A stretch of DNA of 45,298 bases, from contig CAIYWC010000058.1 of the NCBI GenBank assembly GCA_903929795.1, positions 1 to 45,298 of the forward strand, written 5' to 3'. The notes under the pieces were generated by a model. The model was not told the origin of the DNA. It made no database searches and saw only the letters and a list, made by a program, of their open reading frames with translations. Shown piece after piece: positions 1 through 9,341 of the stretch (position 1 is its first letter; every line of letters starts with the position of its first letter). Source of the stretch: an uncultured Myxococcales bacterium (GTDB taxonomy: Bacteria; Myxococcota_A; UBA9042). The translations under genes and the position numbers were made by a program.

Positions 1-475
1 CGTCAAACGACGCGTCATTGGGAATCAGCGTCGGCCACGCCTCGGTCTTGCACGGCACCCAGTTGGCTGCACCCGCGGCACCCGTGCCGTCGTCGACCTC
101 GCACTCAAATGCCGGCAGTGTGCCATCGGTGCCGCCAGCCGGCAGCGTGTAGTCCAATGTCGCGGAATTAATGGCGATCTCCAATGCGCTGACGCCGCCC
201 GCAATGTTGCTCAGCACGATGTCATTGGTCGCCGTGGCCACCGCCACCGTGTCGCCGCTCTTGAGCTGCTGCGAGTTGGAGCCCAATGCGGCCGCGAACA
301 CGCCCGCGCGATCAGCGCCGAGGCTGCCCGAGCTGGCGGCGCAGTTGTTGCTGGGTCCCACCGTCGCGTCGCCGCCCGTGGTCGTCTTGCCGTTGCCGCA
401 AGCGGTTGCCAAGAACAGTCCGCTTGCCAGCAGCAACCGTCGCAAGCGAACCTTCAGGTGGGAGCGCACGTTCAT
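1..475 (-). CDS. Secreted lipoprotein, C-terminus cut off by window edge
   Basis: Reading leftward from an ATG at 475, the frame stays open to the window edge (about 158 codons). The N-terminus has basic residues followed by a hydrophobic stretch ending LFLATAC, a reasonable signal peptidase II site with Cys near residue 28, so an outer-membrane or periplasmic lipoprotein is likely. The mature part is rich in Gly, Ala, Thr and Asn with a few Cys, and reads like a beta-rich surface protein; I do not recognise a domain. It lies 65 bases downstream of the 541-2967 gene on the same strand, so the two are probably co-transcribed. Function unknown. The strand and frame are well supported by the signal sequence and by the absence of stops. 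Confidence 0.7.
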   Translation of the reverse strand, partial: MNVRSHLKVRLRRLLLASGLFLATACGNGKTTTGGDATVGPSNNCAASSGSLGADRAGVFAAALGSNSQQLKSGDTVAVATATNDIVLSNIAGGVSALEIAINSATLDYTLPAGGTDGTLPAFECEVDDGTGAAGAANWVPCKTEAWPTLIPNDASFD

Positions 476-540
476 CGGTACTCAAAGTTGCCCGGGCTGC
501 GCGGTTTGCCTTGGCCGTCAGGCGTTAAGAAAGCTCGCAA

Positions 541-2967
541 TTACGGAATGTTCTTGCAGTTGCTTGGCGTCGCGCCGCCGGTCGTCGCGGCAAACGTCGG
601 GTTGACATAGCACGGCGTGATGCACCACTCGCCCTTGGGCTGCCACATCTTCACCGGGTTGGGCTTGCCAGGGTTGGCCGCGTCCGCGCAGACGTCGCCC
701 GGCTTGCTGCCCGCGGTCTGGTAGCAGACGGTCAGCGGCGGCGTGTTGGTGCCCGTCAGCTGGTTGGGCCAGTTCAGCTTGCCGACGTACCACATATCCA
801 AGGGATTTTGCAGCACTTTATCGACGTGCAGCGCCACGGCGCCAAACAAGTACACGTTGATCGTCGAGTACGACACGCCGTAGCCGTGGTCATTCCAGTA
901 GTGCACGCCAATCGCGTACCAGCGCGGCAGCGACGCGTCGCCCTCCGGATGCTCCAGGTTCAGGTTCTCGGGACCGGCGCCGTCGGTGTCGTCGAGATCC
1001 AGCGTCGGGTCGTCCTTGATGGCCGGATTCACCGAGCCCCACTGCGGCGAGTTGTTGAACCAGAAGCAATCAAACGGGTTGTTGAACCACGGATCGCCCG
1101 TGCCGTCGCAGTCCAAGTCGGGACCCGACGCCAGATAGTTGGCAAAGTGCAGATCTTCGTCCGCGCCCGCGCCCGGGCCGGTGTCGGTCTGGTCCGGATC
1201 GGCCGGCGTGTCCCACAGCAGCTCCACGTGGACCGCGTTATTCGGCACAACCAGAACTTTTTGGCATGTCTGCGCGCAGGATTTCACGCCGTTCACGTCG
1301 ACCACGTCCAGGCAGAACTCGTACTCGCCCGCTGCGTCCGGCACGAACGTTGGGTTGGGGAACGTGGCGCTCGGCGCGAAGCCCTTGGCCGAGCCCGCGG
1401 GCTGCTTCGCCGTCCACTTGTACGTCTTGATCGCCTGACCGCCGGCGCCCTTGGAGCCGTCGCCTTTGAGGTGCAGCGTCGTCTGCGGGATCACTTCGTC
1501 GCCTTCAGTGACCTCGATCTTGGCGATCGGGCAGGTCTGCAACACGCCTGTGCCTGAGACGATGACCGTCGGCGGCGGATTCGAGAACGCGTTCGAGCTG
1601 ACGATGATGTTGACCGTGTCCGGCACCTGCTGGCCAGGATTATTCGGATCGGCCGGGCTGACGTCGCTTGGCGTGTATTTGACGTTGAACGACGTGCTCT
1701 TGCCGTTGGCAGGGATGCAGCACGGCTTGTCGGTCGTCGGGCCGTTCACCGGGTCGATGCCCGGACACAGCGCCTGCATCGGCGTGAAATCCATGGCGAA
1801 TTCGCCCGGTGAACCGGTGTCGGCGGCAAACGCAAAGCTCGTGATGCACAGCTGCGCATCACCGCAGCTCGTGACTTTTACGGGGTTGGTCGCTTCGCCG
1901 CCCGCTGCCAGCACGCCGCCGAAGTTCACGTTCGTCGGGTCCAGCTTGAGACAAGGCACTTGCGAATTCGCCTTGATAGGCACCTGCATCCCGTTGGGTT
2001 GGCTGGGATCGTTGCAAAACAGCGTCAGCGTCGCGTTCTGGGGCTTGTCATCGGTTGGCGAGACGGACACGCCGACGTCCTGCGAACCTGCCACTGCCAC
2101 CGTGACCGGGCTGGGCAGGTCAACCTTGTTCGACGACGACGGAATGTTGGTCAGCCCACCCAGCGCGTCGATCGTGAAGATCGGCGCGCTCGCCGTAAAC
2201 AGAAACGACTTGCAAATCAGCACGCCGTCGCCCTGGTTGCTGATCGTGAACGCCTGGTGCGCCTGCGTGTCCGGCTGGACGTAGCCCCAGGCCACTTCGG
2301 TCGGGCTGATAACGATCTTGGGCACGCCCAGCTTGGTCGCCAGATTGATCGTGAAGACGCCGGCAGTCTTGGAATTCAGGTCGAGGTCATTCACAAACGT
2401 GATCAGCAGCTTCGCTGAACGATTGTTGGTGTCGAACTGCTTGAAATGGATGATGAAATGTTCGGCCGTCACGCGGTTGTTCGCCGCGTCCTCGAAGCCG
2501 CTCGGGACGATCGCCTTGAAGACGTGGGTCGCGCAGCTCTCGGTCTTGGTTGAATCCAGGCAGGTAAACGCCAGATCACCGGTCGAAGCGTCCTCCAGCG
2601 GGCTGGCCGGCTGGTATTGCAGCTCCATCTTGGCGATGCGCAGTTCAGCTGCGGCGGTCGATGAACCAGCGTTGCTGATCGTGAACGTGAAGTTGTTGTC
2701 GTCTGCGGTCGGCGTCGTGGTCGTCGCGACGGACACCGGGATGGTGCTGCCGTTGGCGACAGACGCCGAAGTGTTGTCGTAGACGATCTTGGTCTTGGCG
2801 CTGCAATCCAACTGGCCCGTCGAGCTGGAGTTGATGCACTCGATAGCCGTCGTGCCCTGCTTGGTGTTGGTCGTGCCAGAGGTGTTGCTGCAAGCCGCCA
2901 GCGCGCTGGCGAGGGCGACAAACGCGATCGGCTTGGCGAGAACTCTGGGCAAAGTTTGTGAGAGCAT
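541..2967 (-). CDS. Lipoprotein with choice-of-anchor-D Ig-like repeats, PKD-like domain and acidic C-terminal domain
   Basis: 808 aa. The signal sequence ends with a lipobox (ALAAC, Cys26). The body holds repeated Ig-like units with the VxFGxV...N.G pattern of choice-of-anchor-D domains (for example VAWGYV and VNFGGV). A PKD-like segment follows around residues 470-575. The C-terminal domain begins VELLWDTP and contains a strikingly acidic stretch ending DDTDGAGPEN, then a GVHYWNDHGYG motif; this resembles calcium-binding-like beta domains such as the YfaP/DUF2135 type, which is an inference. The protein is a clear paralogue of the 15877-18072 product, sharing the same order of domains and the WDTP, DDTDGAGPEN and GVHY motifs, but has an extra Cys-containing tail. 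A GAGG motif lies about 9 bases before the ATG. It is divergent from the VWA/Glt-like cluster. Exact role unknown; surface location likely. Confidence 0.85.
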   Translation of the reverse strand: MLSQTLPRVLAKPIAFVALASALAACSNTSGTTNTKQGTTAIECINSSSTGQLDCSAKTKIVYDNTSASVANGSTIPVSVATTTTPTADDNNFTFTISNAGSSTAAAELRIAKMELQYQPASPLEDASTGDLAFTCLDSTKTESCATHVFKAIVPSGFEDAANNRVTAEHFIIHFKQFDTNNRSAKLLITFVNDLDLNSKTAGVFTINLATKLGVPKIVISPTEVAWGYVQPDTQAHQAFTISNQGDGVLICKSFLFTASAPIFTIDALGGLTNIPSSSNKVDLPSPVTVAVAGSQDVGVSVSPTDDKPQNATLTLFCNDPSQPNGMQVPIKANSQVPCLKLDPTNVNFGGVLAAGGEATNPVKVTSCGDAQLCITSFAFAADTGSPGEFAMDFTPMQALCPGIDPVNGPTTDKPCCIPANGKSTSFNVKYTPSDVSPADPNNPGQQVPDTVNIIVSSNAFSNPPPTVIVSGTGVLQTCPIAKIEVTEGDEVIPQTTLHLKGDGSKGAGGQAIKTYKWTAKQPAGSAKGFAPSATFPNPTFVPDAAGEYEFCLDVVDVNGVKSCAQTCQKVLVVPNNAVHVELLWDTPADPDQTDTGPGAGADEDLHFANYLASGPDLDCDGTGDPWFNNPFDCFWFNNSPQWGSVNPAIKDDPTLDLDDTDGAGPENLNLEHPEGDASLPRWYAIGVHYWNDHGYGVSYSTINVYLFGAVALHVDKVLQNPLDMWYVGKLNWPNQLTGTNTPPLTVCYQTAGSKPGDVCADAANPGKPNPVKMWQPKGEWCITPCYVNPTFAATTGGATPSNCKNIP

Positions 2968-3360
2968 GGCAGCAAGTCCTCAGTTCGCGTGAGTCCCGAT
3001 GCGGCGAGACCAACCAGGGGGCGCGGATCCGGTCGCACCCGCGCGCACACCAACCCTCGACTCTAGGGTTCTTGCCGCGATGCGTCAACTTGCAAATGCC
3101 GAGGCCGCACTTGGGAGGCAAGTCGCCAAGTAACACGCGCGCAACACGCCGGGCTAACGTGATACTGGACTTGACTAGCGGGCCTCAACCGGGAACTATC
3201 GGGCCCCTGCTGATGGAGGATTTTGTCCTTCGCTGCAGCCAACGTGCGATGCCGTAACGGTTTTCCGGGCACGCCCGCGTGGTGAGGGTTGCCGTGTTTT
3301 CGGGCAGCGAAAGCCTGGAAACCTCGCGCAGCCGCCTTCGCGTAGTTCCTCAGGAGCGTC
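2968..3360. promoter_or_regulatory. Divergent intergenic region with candidate promoters
   Basis: This 393-base gap separates the leftward lipoprotein gene from the rightward VWA/Glt-like cluster and must hold promoters for both directions. Rightward, TTGACT (3171-3176), a 17-base spacer and AACTAT (3194-3199) form a possible sigma-70 type promoter with a good -35 and a poor -10; it would leave a leader of about 155 bases. Leftward, the complement of 3184-3189 reads TTGAGG, followed after 18 bases by TATCAC, also weak. AGGAG at 3352-3356 is the ribosome site for the VWA gene. No convincing coding frame, RNA gene or sigma-54 site was seen. Confidence 0.4.
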
Positions 3361-5340
3361 ATGTCGATGAATCTGCACCGCATCACCCGAGCCACTTCCG
3401 ACTCCAACTCGCTGAAAATGCAGCGCTCTCAGGCTGAACAGCCGGGCAAGCGGCTGCGCGGGCTCTGGCTGCCGACTGTCGCGAGCGCGCTCAGCATCGC
3501 CAGCGTGTGGTCGATTACGGGCGGCCTCGCGTCGTGTGACTCGACCGCGAAGTTCACGCTGCCCGATCGCAAGTTCTATGCGATCGAAGCTGTGACCGCG
3601 TTTCCGGCGGCGATCGACGCCCAGGGCAAGGTGATTGGCCGCGTGTGCGGTGCACCGCTGCTGGATACCAACGGCCAGCCGCCGGTTGGCGATGCTGATG
3701 GTCAGCCGGTCGTGGAGCCGGCACCCGCCGACGCCAATGGCTTTGAAGTCACTGCGAATTTCATGTCCTCCAGCCTGGTGAAACCCGCCTGCGCGAGCGA
3801 CAGCGACAACTCAATCAAAGAGGGCGAACTCGTCAATCTGACACGTGTCCAGACGACGACGCCGGCGACGGTCACGGTCGGCAACTTCGAGTTCGATGCG
3901 CGGTGCGTCGCCTCGCAGACGGACCTCTCGGGCTGCACCGACGCCGCCGTTCCGCTGCAGGCGTCCTCGGTGGTCTACAAGAACATCGTGAACCGCTGCG
4001 ATCCGGGCAATGTCCAAGGCACGCTCGTCAACGTCGCGCTCGTCATGGACAACTCGGGGTCCATGAAAGGCAATGTCGACAAGAACACGCTCAAAGAAGA
4101 CGCGGAGGGCTACTACCAGCCGTCCACGCCGCCCCTCACCAACGTCGCGTCGGACTGGAGCGGCCTGCGCTTCAACGCGTCTACGAGCTTCATCGACAGC
4201 TTGAACGCCAACGACCGCATCGTCGGCTACCTGTTCGACGAAAACGGCCCGTCGATCGCCTCGTCGGACTCGTATGTCTGCGACGGCAGTGGCAATCCGT
4301 CGTTCGACGGCGCGGCGTGCCGGCCCGACAACCCGAGCTCCTGCCCGGCGCCCGGCACCTGCGACCAGGACCCGACGCAGACCAACGACAGCTACAAGAT
4401 CGCGCTGGCCGACGCCGAGTGCCTCGCGTTCGGCTCCAACAGCGGCAAGCGCCTGGATCTGGAAAACGGCATCGACTTGAAGCGCAACACCGCCACCGGC
4501 CGCGCGTCGCTGTGGAAAACGATCGACAACGCGTTCTCCTTTCTCGCCGGCGGCGGCGCCAACTGCCCTGACGGCTCCTTTGGCGCGCTCAACGGCATGC
4601 ACATCGTCGTCGTGACCGACGGGCCCGACACCTGCGTGGACAGCGACGACTTCAGCTACACGTCGCTCAAGGACCCGACGTCCGGCAAGTGCCGCACCAA
4701 GTGCGCGACGGCGGACGCGACGTGGAAGGCGCTCGTGCTGCGCATGGCCAAGGCGCGCTACCCGGTGCACGTCCACTTCATCCAGTTCCAGGCGCCGGGC
4801 TACAAGGACCCGGATCCGCGCATGATGGAGATGGCGTGCCGCACCGATGGCACGTACCAGTTCATCAACTCGGAAAACTTCAACAAATCCGCGTCGTCTG
4901 GCTTCTCGGACGCGCTCGCCCGCGCGGTCAACCGCGTGCGCAACGGCCTGTCGGGCACGTGGCGCGTCGGCTACAAGTGGACGTCGATCCCAACCGAGTC
5001 GGAATTCCCCAAGGGCGCCATTCGCGCCGTGGACGGCGATTTCGTCTTTGCGGACAGCAAGTTCGACAGTCTGGATCCGGCCGTGCATGAGCTCGATGTC
5101 AACTCCTGGCGCTTCACGATCAACGGCGAGGAAGACCGCCGCGTGCTGATGCGCATGCCGTGCGCGAGCGACGCGGACTGCGGCGGCAGCGGCGACAACT
5201 GCAGCGCCAACCACTGCGCCGACGGCGGCGTATGCATCTCGGTGCCGGCGCCCAATGGCGAGCCGTGCGGCACCAACGGCACCTGCCGCAACGGCGCATG
5301 CACCGCGGGTCAGACCTGCACGGCCGCGATCGCGCCTTGA
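3361..5340 (+). CDS. Cys-rich von Willebrand A domain lipoprotein, CglB-like
   Basis: 659 aa, first gene of the rightward cluster. The long N-terminus has a hydrophobic stretch ending GGLASC, which gives a lipidation Cys at 59; start at 3361 follows AGGAG, but an internal Met at residue 20 would give a more normal signal peptide. The VWA domain begins near residue 222 with a complete MIDAS motif, DNSGS at 230-234, and a later VVVTDG segment supplies the downstream metal-site Asp. I count 24 Cys besides the lipid-bearing one, with a dense Cys cluster at the C-terminus (MPCASDADC onward) that resembles Cys-rich repeats. In M. xanthus, CglB is a Cys-rich VWA outer-membrane lipoprotein and the gliding adhesin that works with the Glt outer-membrane complex. 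Position directly before two Glt/Nfs-like barrels supports an equivalent role. The VWA assignment is firm; CglB equivalence is inference. Confidence 0.85.
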   Translation: MSMNLHRITRATSDSNSLKMQRSQAEQPGKRLRGLWLPTVASALSIASVWSITGGLASCDSTAKFTLPDRKFYAIEAVTAFPAAIDAQGKVIGRVCGAPLLDTNGQPPVGDADGQPVVEPAPADANGFEVTANFMSSSLVKPACASDSDNSIKEGELVNLTRVQTTTPATVTVGNFEFDARCVASQTDLSGCTDAAVPLQASSVVYKNIVNRCDPGNVQGTLVNVALVMDNSGSMKGNVDKNTLKEDAEGYYQPSTPPLTNVASDWSGLRFNASTSFIDSLNANDRIVGYLFDENGPSIASSDSYVCDGSGNPSFDGAACRPDNPSSCPAPGTCDQDPTQTNDSYKIALADAECLAFGSNSGKRLDLENGIDLKRNTATGRASLWKTIDNAFSFLAGGGANCPDGSFGALNGMHIVVVTDGPDTCVDSDDFSYTSLKDPTSGKCRTKCATADATWKALVLRMAKARYPVHVHFIQFQAPGYKDPDPRMMEMACRTDGTYQFINSENFNKSASSGFSDALARAVNRVRNGLSGTWRVGYKWTSIPTESEFPKGAIRAVDGDFVFADSKFDSLDPAVHELDVNSWRFTINGEEDRRVLMRMPCASDADCGGSGDNCSANHCADGGVCISVPAPNGEPCGTNGTCRNGACTAGQTCTAAIAP

Positions 5341-5453
5341 GCCAAGCCATGACGGCCAAAGCGGATTCGCCGCATGCCGTGGACCAGATGACGGGAACGC
5401 CCGTGCACCAGTCGACCGACCGGCGGCACGCGAGAGACAGGACGGAGGAGAAG

Positions 5454-6272
5454 ATGAACCTCAATCGCAGCCAGCTTGTGCGGACGCCCGACCGGGTGCC
5501 GGGCAAGGTGCCGGACCGCGCGCTGGGCAAGATCGCCACTTGTTTGGCCCTGTTCGCGCTCGCGACCGCCGCGCCGCTGACCGCCCTGGCGGAGGAGCCC
5601 AAGGGCGATCCGACCTACAACGGCAGCCAGCCGATCGATCGCGAGCTGGACAAGTACTGGAATGTCGAGCAGAAAGTGTCGTCATTGCAGAATCCGATGT
5701 ACGAGCGCAAGGGCGGCTTTGAGGCCGCGCTGCACTTTGGCGTCGTGCCCAACGACTCGTTCTATTTTCCGAAGTCAATCGGCGGCAACCTCGGCTACTT
5801 CCTCACGGACACGGTAGCGATCGAGCTCGGCTTCTCGTATTTGATGAATGCCAACAGTGACTTGCAGGCATTTCTCGTCGCCGTTCCCGGTGGCAAGAAT
5901 GGCCCGACCGATCTGACCAAGGGCGCGAAGAAGGCGCCGGAAATGAACTGGATGAGTTCGGCGGACCTCGCGTGGTCGCCCTTCCACGGCAAACTCGGGA
6001 TCTTTGACGCCAAGCTCAGCAACTTCGACCTCGGCGTCGTGGCCGGCGTGGGCATCATCGGCGCGAACGTTGACACGTCCCAGGACGGCGACACGCCGCC
6101 CGTTTCCGCCATCAAGGTGGGCGGTCACTGGGGCGCGTCGCTGCGGTTCTACCTGACCCGTTGGCTCAATATCCGCGCTGATTACCGGCAGTTCCTGTAC
6201 AAACCCGATGCCGACAAGCCGTTCCTCGCGCCCGTCGAGTTCACCCTCGGCTTGGCGTTCCTGACCAAGTAG
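5454..6272 (+). CDS. Outer-membrane beta-barrel protein, GltA/GltB (NfsA/NfsB) type
   Basis: 272 aa from the ATG at 5454, chosen because GGAGGAG lies just upstream and a signal peptide with cleavage near ALA-EE follows. The mature N-terminus carries a motif characteristic of the deltaproteobacterial outer-membrane beta-barrel family: aromatic and basic residues (YWNVEQKV), then a short linker, then FEAALHFGVVPND. The rest consists of alternating amphipathic strands ending in an aromatic-poor LAFLTK. It shares GVVPND, FHGKLGIF..KL..FDL and a C-terminal RADYRQF segment with the next gene, so the two are paralogues. In M. xanthus GltA and GltB form an outer-membrane pair with GltC; NfsA and NfsB are the counterparts in spore coat assembly. 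Which of the two this is cannot be settled by eye. Confidence 0.82.
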   Translation: MNLNRSQLVRTPDRVPGKVPDRALGKIATCLALFALATAAPLTALAEEPKGDPTYNGSQPIDRELDKYWNVEQKVSSLQNPMYERKGGFEAALHFGVVPNDSFYFPKSIGGNLGYFLTDTVAIELGFSYLMNANSDLQAFLVAVPGGKNGPTDLTKGAKKAPEMNWMSSADLAWSPFHGKLGIFDAKLSNFDLGVVAGVGIIGANVDTSQDGDTPPVSAIKVGGHWGASLRFYLTRWLNIRADYRQFLYKPDADKPFLAPVEFTLGLAFLTK

Positions 6273-6332
6273 TCCGCGCTGCAGCAAACACTGCAGTTCG
6301 CGCCGTTTGCACCCTGTCTGATAGAGGTCCTG

Positions 6333-7256
6333 ATGCGCCTCCCGCTGATTCTCAAGTCCTGGCAGTCCCCGCTTCTGGCCGCGTCGTGCGCGCTGGTGGC
6401 GACCGCCGCGCCCGCTTTTGCCGCAGACGAGCCTGCCGCTGCCCCACCGCCGGCTGAAGCCGCGCCGGCGGAAGCGGCGCCGGCGGAAGCAGCTCCCACG
6501 GAGGGCAAGCCCGCTGAGGCCAAGCCCGCCAAGACCGAGGCCGTTCCCGAAGTGGGCGGCGCCGTCGAGAGCGCGTACGGCATTTCGGACGACGCCGTGC
6601 CGCCGGGCAGTCGCATGGATTGGGCGGCGCGCCGCGAGATCCGCGTCATCCAGAAGCGCGCGATCTTGAAAGAAGGCCGCCACGGCCTGTCGATCTCGGC
6701 CGGCGTTGTGCCCAATGACGACTTCTTCGCGTATGTCGCCATGGGCCTGGGCTACCAGTACTACTTCTCCGAGGACTTGGCGCTGCGCATCCGCGCGAAC
6801 TACACGCTGCCGCAGCAGACCTCGCTCCAGAGCAGCCTGCAGGCCTCGCGACCCGATGGTCCGGGTCTGGAAGTTCGCCTGCCGCAAACGCTTTTGGGCT
6901 ACGCGCTGGCTGGCGTCGACTGGAACCTGCTGCACGGCAAGCTCGGCTTCTTCACCACCAAGCTCATCGAGTTTGACCTCTCGCTGAACTTCGGGGTCGG
7001 CGCAGTCATGACCAAGATCGTCGATCAGGGCAAGGAATCTTCGCCGACCTATGCGCCGGATCCGGCTGGCAACGTCGGTGCCACGATGCAGATTTACCTC
7101 TCCGACCGCTTTGCGCTCGGCCTGGACTACACGCAGCTTTTCTACCCGAAGTTGCGTGACCTGTTTGGTTCGACCACGCACCCGGGCGCGGGCGGCGTGT
7201 CGCACCCGTTGGCGGCGACCGTCTCGCTGACGTGGTTCACGTCGGGTCTGCAGTAA
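6333..7256 (+). CDS. Outer-membrane beta-barrel protein, GltA/GltB (NfsA/NfsB) type
   Basis: 307 aa. A signal peptide (cleavage near AFA-AD) is followed by an Ala/Pro/Glu-rich linker with tandem PAEA units, probably a flexible periplasmic segment. The barrel motif begins near residue 108 (WAARREIRVIQKR, then GVVPNDDFF) and matches that of the upstream gene, including LHGKLGFF..KL..FDL and a final LDYTQLFYPK strand. AGAGG precedes the ATG. Spacing of 60 bases to the upstream barrel and 78 to the downstream TPR gene suggests one transcript. By family knowledge, GltA and GltB depend on each other and on periplasmic GltC for localisation, and the same arrangement of two barrels followed by a TPR protein is seen here. 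The linker is longer than in the sister protein. Confidence 0.82.
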   Translation: MRLPLILKSWQSPLLAASCALVATAAPAFAADEPAAAPPPAEAAPAEAAPAEAAPTEGKPAEAKPAKTEAVPEVGGAVESAYGISDDAVPPGSRMDWAARREIRVIQKRAILKEGRHGLSISAGVVPNDDFFAYVAMGLGYQYYFSEDLALRIRANYTLPQQTSLQSSLQASRPDGPGLEVRLPQTLLGYALAGVDWNLLHGKLGFFTTKLIEFDLSLNFGVGAVMTKIVDQGKESSPTYAPDPAGNVGATMQIYLSDRFALGLDYTQLFYPKLRDLFGSTTHPGAGGVSHPLAATVSLTWFTSGLQ

Positions 7257-7334
7257 ACCGATCCTGTCGACGTTGCGTCGCAACGATTCTGAAGCCGTCC
7301 GGACCTGGATGGCCTATGCAAAGGGAGCCGAGCC

Positions 7335-9260
7335 GTGAAGCCACTCGCCCAGAAGATGTTCAAGAACCGCCTCGTTCGCCGCATGTTGGTGACCGGGACG
7401 ACCACGATCGCGCTGCTTTTGCCGGCCGCCCACGCGTTTGCCATCTCCGTGCAGGATGTGGTGACGCTGGTCGGGCTGGACATTCCGGATGACCAAATCA
7501 TCAAGAAGATCCAGAAGGACGGCGCGGCGTTCAGCTTGAAGCCGTCGGAAATCGTCGATCTGAAGAAGAAAGGCGTGTCGGAGAAAGTGATCCGCGCCAT
7601 GCTGCAAAACGGCAAGGCCGAAGCTGCGCCGACGACGCCAGCGGGCAAGGCCAAGGCCAAGGAGAAGCGCGAACTGTCCGCGGCGGAACAGGCGGCGGAA
7701 GAGGCGCAAATCAAGGAAGAGGCGGTGCGGCTCGCGGAAGACGAGCGCAAGCGGCAGGATGCGGTGCGCAAGGCGTTCGCGTCGAAGGTGCTCAAGACGG
7801 GCCAGGATTACGCCAACAGCGGCGAATTCGTCAAAGCGATTCAGGTGTTCAACAAGTTCATCGAAGACGGGCCCGGCGGCGTGCCATTTCCGCCGGATTC
7901 CAACGAGGTGTACGTCGCGAAGTACGGCATCGCCAATGCGCTTGCGCGCGCTGGGCTCATGCAGTCGGCGGCGAACCTGCTGCTGGAAGTCGTGCGGGCG
8001 GGCTCGGACAAGATGTTCTTTGTGCAGGCTTTCGAGCAGCTGCGCGACCTGCGTCGCAAGATCAACTACCGTCCGCCGGAGCTGGAAGACCTGACCAAGT
8101 TCAGCGTCGCGAGCGCGGACGAGGCTTTCCAGAGCAGTTTCAACTACTTCGTTGGCGAATTTCTCCATGACTTCGGCCTGTCCGCGGACGCCAAGCCGTA
8201 CCTGGAAAAGGTCGCGACCAAGGCGGACGATTACGGCCGCGCGCAGTATCTGCTGGGATTGATTGCGTTTGAGGACGAGTCGACTGGCAAGGCGGAGATG
8301 GTCAAGGCTGCCAGCCAGGCGTTCCAGCAGGCGGTCGTCGCCGGTGAAGCGCAGGGCGCGGCGGGCCAGCCGGTCGTCGACCTGGCGTATCTGGCGCTGG
8401 CGCGGTTGGCGTATGAATTCGAGCAGTTCGACGCGGCGATCTACTACTACAAGAAAATCTCCAAGAATTCTCCGAAGTTGGCGTCGGCGTTCTACGAAGC
8501 CGGTTGGACGTACTTCCTCAAGAACGACACCTCGCGCGCGCTGGGCACGTTTCACGCGCTGCATTCGCCGTTCTTCGCGCACCAGTTCTACCCGGAGCTG
8601 TGGGTGCTGGAGGCGACGACGTTTGTGAACCTGTGTCAGGCGGACCACGCGGAAGCGGCGATGAACATGTTCGCCCAGGAGGTGCTCGTGCTGGCGCCGC
8701 CGCTGCGCGACTTCCTGAAAAAGAACAAACGTCCTGAGGACTTCTACGCGTCGTTCATCGACTCGGTCAACAAGAAGACGGCTTCGTCGCTGCCGCGCCG
8801 CCTGCAGTCGCCGGTGCTGAGCAATGTGGAGTTCTTCAATCTTTACAAGACGATCCAGCAGATCGACAAGGAAGAGGCGCTGATCAAGGCCAACCTGTCG
8901 CCGCTGGGCGCGTTCGGTCAGGATCTGCTGGCGCGGCTGGGACAGCTCAAGAACGAGCGGATCTCGGAAGCGGGCGTGGTCATTCAGAAAACGCTGCGGC
9001 AGACGGAGAAGGACATCGGCACGTACCAGGACAAGCTGGACCAGCTGAAGGTGGACCTGACCGACCTGCAGCTGAACAAAATCGAAGGCGAAATCAAGGG
9101 CGAGCAGCCGACCGCCGACGCGGGCGTCGTGACGCAGGGCAACCTGGCGATCGCCGGTTCCGATTCGATGGTGTGGCCGTTTGAAGGTGAGTTTTGGAAG
9201 GATGAAATCGGCGCCTATCGCGCGTTTGTCAAAGAGCAGTGCTCGAAGATGAACCGGTAG
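7335..9260 (+). CDS. Periplasmic TPR protein, GltC-like
   Basis: 641 aa, starting with GTG at 7335 behind AAGGGAG (7321-7327). A signal peptide ends near HAFA (residue 36). Residues 37-88 form a small helical domain with the pattern VVTLVGLDIPDDQIIKKI...FSLKPSEIVDLKKKGVSEKVI, seen at the start of many secreted bacterial proteins. An Ala/Lys/Glu-rich charged linker follows, then TPR-like helices (for example YANSGEFVKAIQVFNKFIED and YEFEQFDAAIYYYKKIS). Near the C-terminus a predicted coiled coil (about residues 545-590) precedes a conserved-looking FWKDEIGAYRAFVKEQC tail. Size, signal peptide, TPRs and position after two Glt-type barrels fit GltC, which links the outer-membrane barrels to the periplasmic complex in M. 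xanthus. The TPR call is firm; orthology needs profile searches. Confidence 0.8.
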   Translation: MKPLAQKMFKNRLVRRMLVTGTTTIALLLPAAHAFAISVQDVVTLVGLDIPDDQIIKKIQKDGAAFSLKPSEIVDLKKKGVSEKVIRAMLQNGKAEAAPTTPAGKAKAKEKRELSAAEQAAEEAQIKEEAVRLAEDERKRQDAVRKAFASKVLKTGQDYANSGEFVKAIQVFNKFIEDGPGGVPFPPDSNEVYVAKYGIANALARAGLMQSAANLLLEVVRAGSDKMFFVQAFEQLRDLRRKINYRPPELEDLTKFSVASADEAFQSSFNYFVGEFLHDFGLSADAKPYLEKVATKADDYGRAQYLLGLIAFEDESTGKAEMVKAASQAFQQAVVAGEAQGAAGQPVVDLAYLALARLAYEFEQFDAAIYYYKKISKNSPKLASAFYEAGWTYFLKNDTSRALGTFHALHSPFFAHQFYPELWVLEATTFVNLCQADHAEAAMNMFAQEVLVLAPPLRDFLKKNKRPEDFYASFIDSVNKKTASSLPRRLQSPVLSNVEFFNLYKTIQQIDKEEALIKANLSPLGAFGQDLLARLGQLKNERISEAGVVIQKTLRQTEKDIGTYQDKLDQLKVDLTDLQLNKIEGEIKGEQPTADAGVVTQGNLAIAGSDSMVWPFEGEFWKDEIGAYRAFVKEQCSKMNR

Positions 9261-9341
9261 TCCGCGCTCGATCGCCCGCACACGCGCGACGCGCACGCCC
9301 GGTGGCTGCCCGCCAGCGCGGCAATCTCTAGAGGTTACCAG

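Noticed and set aside
3811..5214. Long minus-strand frame over the VWA gene
   Set aside because: Antisense artefact with Arg/Val/Ala-rich composition; the plus strand has MIDAS and Cys patterns.
6440..6520. Short tandem repeats of the PAEA type in the second barrel gene as a regulatory or phase-variable repeat
   Set aside because: The repeat is in frame, multiple-of-three and encodes an Ala/Pro/Glu linker; it is better explained as low-complexity coding sequence.
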